In this document: positions 1-4,129 of the stretch, one piece after another
How the letters are laid out: the number at the start of each line of letters is the position of its first letter
Position numbering within the stretch: position 1 is the stretch's first letter
Source: Vulcanimicrobiota bacterium
Lineage (GTDB): Bacteria; Vulcanimicrobiota; Vulcanimicrobiia; Vulcanimicrobiales; Vulcanimicrobiaceae
DNA: 7,523 nucleotides
NCBI GenBank assembly: GCA_014305015.1
Contig: JACRUB010000110.1
Span: 1-7,523, forward strand
Direction of reading: 5' to 3'
Translations under genes and position numbers: made by a program
The notes under the pieces: model-generated
Databases searched by the model: none
What the model saw: only the letters and a program-made list of their open reading frames with translations
What the model was told of the DNA's origin: nothing

Positions 1-2
1 CA

Positions 3-347
3 CTTGATGCAGATGACCTGCTCCCGGCCGATGCTGGGCGTCCCACCGTGGTCAACGCCCGCTTTGCCAAGCCCCTCGATGAGTCGCTGCTGATCGAGCT
101 GGCCTCGAAGCACGATCATTTTCTTACCTTAGAAGAGCACTCGCTCGCAGGCGGGTTCGGGTCGGCAGTCGTAGAGTTCGTCTCGGATCGAGGGCTCGGC
201 GTTGGAGTCGAGCGAATCGGCGTCCCGAACGTGCTCGTCCAACACGATAGTCAGCCCAAGCAGCGCGCGCAATTCGGACTGCAGGCGGAGAACTTGGCCG
301 CCCGTCTTTCGGCGCGTTATTTTAGTAACACGGAGAAAGTAGTTTGA
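3..347 (+). CDS. dxs: 1-deoxy-D-xylulose-5-phosphate synthase, C-terminal part (5' end outside window)
   Basis: DXS is a cytoplasmic thiamine-diphosphate enzyme that condenses pyruvate with glyceraldehyde-3-phosphate, the first step of the MEP route to isoprenoids. The reading frame is open from base 3 and ends at TGA 345-347, giving 114 residues, about the last sixth of a protein usually near 620-640 residues. What remains is the transketolase C-terminal domain. The stretch VVNARFAKPLDE near residues 16-27 is a hallmark of the family. It is followed by the LTLEEHSLAGGFGSAVVEF block and by the end motif ERIGVPNVLVQHDSQ. GTG at 48 lies inside that conserved block, so it is a valine codon and not the start. 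The stop overlaps the secG TTG by four bases (TTGA), so the two genes are likely co-transcribed and translationally coupled. The thiamine-binding and catalytic parts are outside the window. Confidence 0.95.
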   Translation, partial: LDADDLLPADAGRPTVVNARFAKPLDESLLIELASKHDHFLTLEEHSLAGGFGSAVVEFVSDRGLGVGVERIGVPNVLVQHDSQPKQRAQFGLQAENLAARLSARYFSNTEKVV

Positions 348-730
348 TCTCATTGCTCCTGGCTGCCGCCGCGACGAAAGCCGCCCCGGCCGCGATTCAT
401 ACTCCCGTCACGGGTGCCACGCCGGGCGCCACACAGCAACTTGCCCCCCAAATCCTCGCACCGGCCGCGCCGCACACCTGGTTTGCTGCGCACGCAGCAT
501 GGGCGACGCACGGGCTTGCAGGGCTTGCGATCCTTTTTGCAGTTTCGCTCGTTGTACTGCTTGCAGTGCAAACGACCAAACAAGAGGGGCTTTCGGGCAC
601 GATCGGCGGCCGGGTTGAATCCGCGTACCGCACGCGTCCGGGCATGGAAGAGAATATCAAGCGCCTCACCGGTTTTGTGGCCGTTTCGCTAGTTGTCGTT
701 TGGGCGATTCTGTCGCTAACGGGAATCTAG
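344..730 (+). CDS. secG: Sec translocon subunit SecG with long Ala/Pro-rich N-terminus
   Basis: SecG is the small, non-essential third subunit of the SecYEG protein-export channel in the cytoplasmic membrane. The 128-residue product has two hydrophobic segments, about residues 57-76 and 109-127. Between them lies the family signature QTTKQEGLSGTIGG (about 76-89), the conserved cytoplasmic loop. Translation probably starts at TTG 344, preceded by GGAGAAAG (332-339) at good spacing and overlapping the dxs stop. The only other in-frame ATG, GTG or TTG before the first membrane helix is TTG 353. The extra N-terminal stretch of about 55 residues, rich in Ala, Pro and Thr, therefore seems genuine. 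It begins with a hydrophobic run (ISLLLAAAA) that could act as a signal peptide or extra anchor; this is inference. Typical SecG proteins are 70-110 residues and lack the extension. SecG often lies in metabolic operons, so its place after dxs is not alarming. Confidence 0.92.
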   Translation: MISLLLAAAATKAAPAAIHTPVTGATPGATQQLAPQILAPAAPHTWFAAHAAWATHGLAGLAILFAVSLVVLLAVQTTKQEGLSGTIGGRVESAYRTRPGMEENIKRLTGFVAVSLVVVWAILSLTGI

Positions 731-739
731 CTACTCACG

Positions 740-1801
740 ATGGCGCTGCTTGAAGTTAGAAACCTTCGCACGACCTTTCGCACAGAAGACGGACTAGTCA
801 CCGCCGTCAACGGCCTCTCGTATGCAATCGAAGCCGGTTCGACGCTCGGGATCGTCGGCGAGTCCGGCTCCGGCAAGTCGGTCAACGCGCTCTCGATCAT
901 GCGGCTCATTCAAAAACCCGGCAAGATTGAGGCCGGCGAGATTTTACTCAATGGTGAGAATCTGCTCACCAAGAGCGAATCGGAGATGCGCCACATTCGG
1001 GGCAACGAGATCGCGATGATTTTCCAGGATCCGATGACTTCGCTCAATCCGGTCCTGACCGTGGGCGAGCAAATCGCGGAGGCAGTAGAGCTGCATCTGG
1101 ATCTGAACAAACGTGACGCGATGATCAAGACGATTGACATGCTCAAGCTCGTACGCATTCCCTCACCCGAGCAGCGCGTTAAGGATTATCCCCATCAATT
1201 CTCCGGCGGAATGCGTCAACGCGTGATGATCGCCATGGCGCTCTCGTGCGAGCCCAAGGTCCTGATTGCCGACGAGCCGACCACCGCACTCGACGTGACG
1301 ATCCAAGCGCAGATCATCGAACTCATGAAAGAGATGCAAGAACGTACGGATGCCGCGATCATCATGATCACGCACGATCTCGGAGTGGTGGCCGAAGTCT
1401 GCGAAAACGTGCTTGTGATGTACGGCGGCAACATGGTCGAGTACGGCACCGCGATTCAGATTTTCGATGACCCGAAAATGCCATATACGCAAGGGCTGCT
1501 CTCGTCGCTTCCCCGCGTGGATGCCAATGAACGCGAGCGTCTGGTTCCGATCAAAGGCCAACCACCCAATTTGCTGAGATTGCCGCCCGGCTGTGCGTTT
1601 GCACCGCGCTGCGCCTACCGCATGCCGATGTGTGACGAACCTGTGCCGCTCTATGATTTTGGTGACGGTCACGTCGCCCGCTGCTTCCTCTACGATGAGG
1701 CAGCCAAGGACCAGCGGCCTATCGAAGTCCCGACCGCGCCGCGTGTTTCGCTCAGCGATGTTGCGGCGACACCGCAAGCCCTCGCGGAGAGGCATCAGTA
1801 G
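740..1801 (+). CDS. oppD: Oligopeptide/dipeptide ABC transporter ATP-binding protein (OppD/DppD family)
   Basis: This is one of the two cytoplasmic ATPases that power peptide import through OppBC/DppBC-type permeases. All nucleotide-binding motifs are present: Walker A GESGSGKS (residues 40-47), Q-loop Gln96 in IFQDP, signature FSGGMRQR (154-161), Walker B VLIADEP (174-180), D-loop ALD (183-185) and switch His212. The C-terminal oligo_HPY region carries four cysteines (285, 291, 298, 315). This arrangement is known to bind a [4Fe-4S] cluster in some DppD/OppD proteins. The length of 353 residues is normal. The ATG at 740 gives the usual N-terminus (LLEVRNLRTTFRT) but has no clear ribosome-binding site. 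It lies 9 nt after the secG stop, so coupling to secG translation is likely. The stop TAG shares its last base with the oppF GTG. Substrate specificity (oligopeptide, dipeptide or nickel) cannot be read from the ATPase; opp is used as a generic name. Confidence 0.93.
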   Translation: MALLEVRNLRTTFRTEDGLVTAVNGLSYAIEAGSTLGIVGESGSGKSVNALSIMRLIQKPGKIEAGEILLNGENLLTKSESEMRHIRGNEIAMIFQDPMTSLNPVLTVGEQIAEAVELHLDLNKRDAMIKTIDMLKLVRIPSPEQRVKDYPHQFSGGMRQRVMIAMALSCEPKVLIADEPTTALDVTIQAQIIELMKEMQERTDAAIIMITHDLGVVAEVCENVLVMYGGNMVEYGTAIQIFDDPKMPYTQGLLSSLPRVDANERERLVPIKGQPPNLLRLPPGCAFAPRCAYRMPMCDEPVPLYDFGDGHVARCFLYDEAAKDQRPIEVPTAPRVSLSDVAATPQALAERHQ

Positions 1802-2880
1802 TGGCCGTCGCTGCGCAACCAACAGCCGCCCCGACGACGGACCTCGTTGCCGTTAAAGACCTTTTCAAATACTTTCCGATTCATGCCGGTCTCCTATCGC
1901 GCCACGTCGGTGACGTAAAGGCGGTCGACGGGGTGGATTTCAGCATCCCTGCCGGTGAGACACTGGGACTGGTCGGAGAATCGGGCTCAGGCAAGAGCAC
2001 CATCGGCCGCGTTCTGCTCCGCCTGCTCCCTGCCACCAGCGGCGAGGTGTATTTTCAAGGGGAGAACATCCTCAATATCGGCCGCGACGAACTGCGCAAG
2101 CTGCGCAAAGAGATGCAGATCATTTTCCAGGACCCCTATGCCTCACTCAATCCACGCATGACCGTAGGCGATATTGTCGGCGAGCCGCTACGCATCCATC
2201 ACATTGCGAGCGGCAAAGATGCCGACGCGAAGGTTCAGGATCTCCTTAAGATGGTCGGCTTGCAGCCCTATCATGCGAATCGTTATCCGCACGAATTTTC
2301 GGGCGGCCAGCGCCAGCGCATCGGTATTGCCCGCGCGCTTGCAGTCGATCCGAAATTTATCGTCTGCGACGAGCCGGTTTCGGCGCTCGACGTTTCTATT
2401 CAGGCTCAGGTTATCAACCTGCTCGAGGATCTGCAGAATAAGCTGGGGCTGACCTATCTGTTCATTGCGCACGATCTTTCGGTCGTGCGCCACATCTCGA
2501 ATCGCGTTGCGGTCATGTATGTCGGCAAGATCGTCGAGCTGGCGAATCGCGATCAGCTCTACGAAAATCCGCTGCACCCATACACGCAGGCGCTGCTCTC
2601 AGCGATCCCGATTCCCGATCCGCACGTGGAACGCCGCCGCAAACGAATCATTCTTACCGGTGACATTCCCTCACCCGTTAATCCGCCCTCGGGCTGCCGT
2701 TTTCACACACGCTGTCCGGTTGCGTTCGACCGTTGCACGGTCGAGATTCCGGCCTTCAAAGAATACGAACCCGGCCATTTCGCCGCATGCCACTGGGTGG
2801 AAGAACACGGCGGCAAAGGCCCGGATCTCACGAAAGGCCCCGTGGTCATCGATTCCGCGGGAGTCTCCGGAATTAAATAA
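1801..2880 (+). CDS. oppF: Oligopeptide/dipeptide ABC transporter ATP-binding protein (OppF/DppF family)
   Basis: This is the partner ATPase of OppD; the two form the heterodimeric motor of a peptide importer. Motifs: Walker A GESGSGKST (residues 59-67), Q-loop Gln110, a canonical signature FSGGQRQR (166-173), Walker B FIVCDEP (186-192), D-loop ALD (195-197) and switch His224. The C-terminal part has the oligo_HPY pattern with four cysteines (299, 305, 312, 330) spaced almost as in the preceding gene. The start is GTG 1801, which overlaps the oppD stop (TAGTG) and follows a strong ribosome-binding site, GGAGAGG at 1786-1792, eight bases upstream. The N-terminal KDLFKYFPIHAGLL is typical of the F subunit, which carries a longer segment before Walker A than the D subunit. 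The length of 359 residues is slightly above usual, with a short unconserved tail after residue 336. No permease or peptide-binding protein gene lies in the window, so these ATPases must pair with components encoded elsewhere. Confidence 0.93.
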   Translation: MAVAAQPTAAPTTDLVAVKDLFKYFPIHAGLLSRHVGDVKAVDGVDFSIPAGETLGLVGESGSGKSTIGRVLLRLLPATSGEVYFQGENILNIGRDELRKLRKEMQIIFQDPYASLNPRMTVGDIVGEPLRIHHIASGKDADAKVQDLLKMVGLQPYHANRYPHEFSGGQRQRIGIARALAVDPKFIVCDEPVSALDVSIQAQVINLLEDLQNKLGLTYLFIAHDLSVVRHISNRVAVMYVGKIVELANRDQLYENPLHPYTQALLSAIPIPDPHVERRRKRIILTGDIPSPVNPPSGCRFHTRCPVAFDRCTVEIPAFKEYEPGHFAACHWVEEHGGKGPDLTKGPVVIDSAGVSGIK

Positions 2881-2909
2881 TTCAGGTTCTTCATTCTGAA
2901 CGGCTCCGG

Positions 2910-3431
2910 TTGGAGCACTTAACGCGACAACACGCTCCAGCGCTTTTAGCTTACGAAGAAAGAAACCGCGCACATCTCGAGCCTTGGGAACCTGCGCGGA
3001 CGCCTGATTACTACACGCTAGCTTACCAAGAAGCTGCAATGGCAAAGAATGCGGAAGAAGCCGAACGCGGCTTGTGCGCGCGCTTCGTTGCCTTTGATGA
3101 GTCAAGCCCGGAGATCGCCGCATGCATCAATCTCTGGAATATTCGACGCGGCGTCAATCAAGCGGCGATTCTCGGCTATTCCGTTGACTCAAGCCGGCTT
3201 GGGCGGGGATATGCTACAGAAGCCGCTAGGGCTGTCGTCCGCTATGCGTTCGATGAGTTGAGGCTGCACCGCCTCGAAACCAGCTATCACCCCGAGAACG
3301 CGGCAAGCGGGCGGGTCTTGCGAAAACTGGGTTTTTCCGTCGAAGGCTATGCTCGCGATTACTTGCGGATCGCAGGGGAATGGCGGGATGCGATCCTTGT
3401 CGGGCTTATCAACGGCGCGTGGACGGAATAA
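2910..3431 (+). CDS. GNAT-family N-acetyltransferase, RimJ/RimL-like
   Basis: This is an acetyl-CoA-dependent N-acetyltransferase of the type that modifies protein N-termini (RimJ/RimL) or small amines; its substrate is unknown. Counted from TTG 2910 the protein has 173 residues. The acetyl-CoA-binding segment is SSRLGRGYATEAARAVVRYAF (about 94-114), with the R-x-G-x-G/A loop at 96-102. The family C-terminal pattern follows: HRLE, HPENAASGRVLRKLGF (127-142), EGYARD and GEWRDAILVGL. NRAHLEPWEP near residues 19-28 is typical of the RimJ group. The start is uncertain. TTG 2910 is the only usual start codon near the N-terminus but has no ribosome-binding site. The frame stays open upstream to the stop at 2874 and encodes HSERLRLEHLT, the conserved first strand of the fold. 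Initiation at ATT 2880, which overlaps the oppF stop, is possible and would give 183 residues. The gene is last in the operon and is followed directly by a terminator. Confidence 0.88.
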   Translation: MEHLTRQHAPALLAYEERNRAHLEPWEPARTPDYYTLAYQEAAMAKNAEEAERGLCARFVAFDESSPEIAACINLWNIRRGVNQAAILGYSVDSSRLGRGYATEAARAVVRYAFDELRLHRLETSYHPENAASGRVLRKLGFSVEGYARDYLRIAGEWRDAILVGLINGAWTE

Positions 3432-3434
3432 AAG

Positions 3435-3462
3435 AAGAGCGATCTTTCGATCGCTCTTTTTT
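3435..3462 (+). terminator. Rho-independent terminator, probably bidirectional
   Basis: A perfect 10-bp stem (AAGAGCGATC at 3435-3444 with GATCGCTCTT at 3449-3458) closes a 4-nt loop and runs into six T residues (3457-3462). It starts four bases after the GNAT stop and ends the + strand operon. Read on the - strand, the same hairpin has a GAAA loop followed by CTTTTATT and lies 16 nt beyond the stop of the convergent basic-protein gene. It could therefore end both transcripts. Confidence 0.88.
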
Positions 3463-3474
3463 ATTTGCGCGACG

Positions 3475-3885
3475 TTAGGCTTTCTTTTTGCGTCCGCCCT
3501 TTTTCTTGCGTCCGCCGGCTGCCTTTTTACGGCCACCAGCTTTTTTTCGTCCGCCGGCTGCTTTTTTACGTCCGCCGGCTTTTTTCTTGCGTCCGCCCGC
3601 GGCTTTCTTACGACCACCGGCTTTTTTACGTCCGCCCGCAGCCTTCTTACGGCCACCGGCTTTCTTCTTGCGTCCTCCGGCGGCTTTCTTACGGCCTCCA
3701 GCTTTCTTACGCGCGCCGGCTTTCTTACGTCCACCAGCTGCTGCTTTTTTACGGCCGCCGGTTTTCTTGCGGGCGCCGGTCGTTGCTTTGCGAGCACCGG
3801 TTGCCTTGCGGGCTTTCTTGCGGCGCTTTTTAGCGGGGGCTACTTCAGCCATCGTTCCGCCGTTATGCATCATGTCGGAATCCAT
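3475..3885 (-). CDS. Lys/Arg/Gly/Ala repeat protein, histone H1-like in composition
   Basis: I do not recognise an exact family. The 136-residue product is extremely basic and of low complexity. A short N-terminal head (MDSDMMHNGGTMAEVAPA) leads into KKRRKKARK and then, from residue 43 to the end, 13 copies of GGRKK spaced mostly 6-7 residues apart. This composition resembles bacterial histone H1-like proteins such as chlamydial Hc2 and AlgP-type tails, which bind nucleic acid without sequence specificity. A nucleoid DNA- or RNA-binding role is inferred, not shown. The start ATG at 3885 is chosen because it follows a near-perfect ribosome-binding site, GAGGAGG (3890-3896). An ATG at 3933 would add 16 basic residues but lacks such a site; an inner ATG at residue 12 is also possible. 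The repeats differ in codon usage from copy to copy, so the coding frame is real. There is no signal peptide or membrane segment. The gene is divergent from topA and convergent with the GNAT gene. Confidence 0.85.
   Translation of the reverse strand: MDSDMMHNGGTMAEVAPAKKRRKKARKATGARKATTGARKKTGGRKKAAAGGRKKAGARKKAGGRKKAAGGRKKKAGGRKKAAGGRKKAGGRKKAAGGRKKKAGGRKKAAGGRKKAGGRKKAAGGRKKKGGRKKKA
3478..3759 (-). repeat. Protein-coding GGRKK tandem repeats with an 81-bp higher-order unit
   Basis: Thirteen GGRKK units occupy residues 43-136 of the basic protein, starting at residues 43, 51, 63, 70, 77, 84, 90, 97, 104, 111, 117, 124 and 130. From residue 63 the spacing settles into 7-7-7-6, a 27-residue period. 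The unit at residues 63-89 (3619-3699) and the one at 90-116 (3538-3618) are identical in protein. A partial third unit ends the gene. The two 81-bp units differ at 13 bases, all in third codon positions. Confidence 0.9.
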
Positions 3886-3889
3886 TGAT

Positions 3890-3896
3890 CCTCCTC
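3890..3896 (-). promoter_or_regulatory. Strong Shine-Dalgarno site of the basic repeat protein
   Basis: Read on the - strand the sequence is GAGGAGG, four bases before ATG at 3885. It is the strongest ribosome-binding site in the window and decides the start over the upstream ATG at 3933. It suggests high translation, as expected for an abundant nucleoid protein. Confidence 0.8.
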
Positions 3897-3931
3897 GTCC
3901 CCGCGGGACGAACTTGAACTTCTTGGATAGC

Positions 3932-3946
3932 ATTGCACATTGCAAT
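3932..3946. repeat. Small inverted repeat in the leader of the basic protein gene
   Basis: ATTGCA and TGCAAT are perfect inverted arms of 6 bp around a CAT spacer. Because TGCA is itself a palindrome, the site also reads as two tandem CATTGCA copies (3931-3944). It lies just downstream of the predicted - strand promoter and could be an operator or a small RNA hairpin; the function is not shown. Confidence 0.4.
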
Positions 3947-3958
3947 ACTGCTGCAGGC

Positions 3959-3987
3959 ATAGTAACTTTTTTTTGATAATTTTGCAA
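3959..3987 (-). promoter_or_regulatory. Candidate sigma-70-type promoter for the basic repeat protein
   Basis: On the - strand, TTGCAA (3982-3987) and TACTAT (3959-3964) are separated by exactly 17 bases. Each matches the -35 or -10 consensus at four of six positions. The spacer is AT-rich with an A8 run, the only strongly AT-rich stretch in the window. Transcription would begin near 3952 and give a leader of about 67 nt. Confidence 0.5.
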
Positions 3988-4031
3988 ATTTTGGGTGCGC
4001 GCGGGATGCGACAATCGCGCGCAATATGCGG

Positions 4032-4060
4032 TTGAGGCGCTTCATTAGAAGACCTATTTT
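4032..4060 (+). promoter_or_regulatory. Candidate upstream promoter for topA
   Basis: TTGAGG (4032-4037) and TATTTT (4055-4060) are spaced 17 bases apart, each with four of six consensus matches. Transcription would start near 4067 and give a leader of about 63 nt. This is a weaker alternative to the promoter just before the start codon. Confidence 0.3.
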
Positions 4061-4092
4061 AGGCACAAATGCTCCCACGGCGGCCTTCTGAT

Positions 4093-4122
4093 TTGCCCCG
4101 GGGTTGACGGGCGAGATATACT
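4093..4122 (+). promoter_or_regulatory. Candidate topA promoter giving a leaderless transcript
   Basis: TATACT at 4117-4122 is a good -10 element (five of six matches to TATAAT). A weak -35, TTGCCC (4093-4098), lies 18 bases upstream. The usual start site, 6-8 bases past the -10, falls on or next to the topA GTG at 4130. The stretch between -10 and GTG has no ribosome-binding site, which fits a leaderless mRNA. The conspicuous TTGACG at 4104-4109 is only 7 bases from the -10 and cannot be its -35. Confidence 0.5.
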
Positions 4123-4129
4123 TAGCCCC

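Noticed and set aside
1163..1822. - strand reading frame of 219 codons opposite oppD
   Set aside because: It is antisense to the conserved ATPase motifs and has no domain or ribosome-binding evidence.
3475..3885. The GGRKK repeat as a CRISPR-like or non-coding tandem repeat
   Set aside because: The repeats are contiguous, codon-phased and vary only synonymously within one frame, so they are coding.
3488..3976. Long + strand reading frame opposite the basic repeat protein, rich in Pro, Phe, Ala, Leu and Arg
   Set aside because: It is the mirror of the GGRKK repeats. Variation between repeat copies falls on third positions of the - strand frame, so only that frame is under coding selection. 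It also has no credible ribosome-binding site or family.
3886..4014. N-terminal extension of the basic protein up to position 4014
   Set aside because: The strong GAGGAGG site points to ATG 3885. The extension would translate that site itself as part of GRGG and would cross the predicted promoter.
4044..4092. Inverted repeat with arms ATTAGAAG (4044-4051) and CTTCTGAT (4085-4092), upstream of topA
   Set aside because: The arms pair over 8 bp including one wobble, with a 33-nt gap and a mismatch beyond. That is weak enough to occur by chance, and no riboswitch or terminator pattern accompanies it.
4104..4109. TTGACG as the -35 of the topA promoter
   Set aside because: It is only 7 bases from the TATACT -10, far from the 16-18 needed. 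A -10 at proper spacing would fall inside the coding region.
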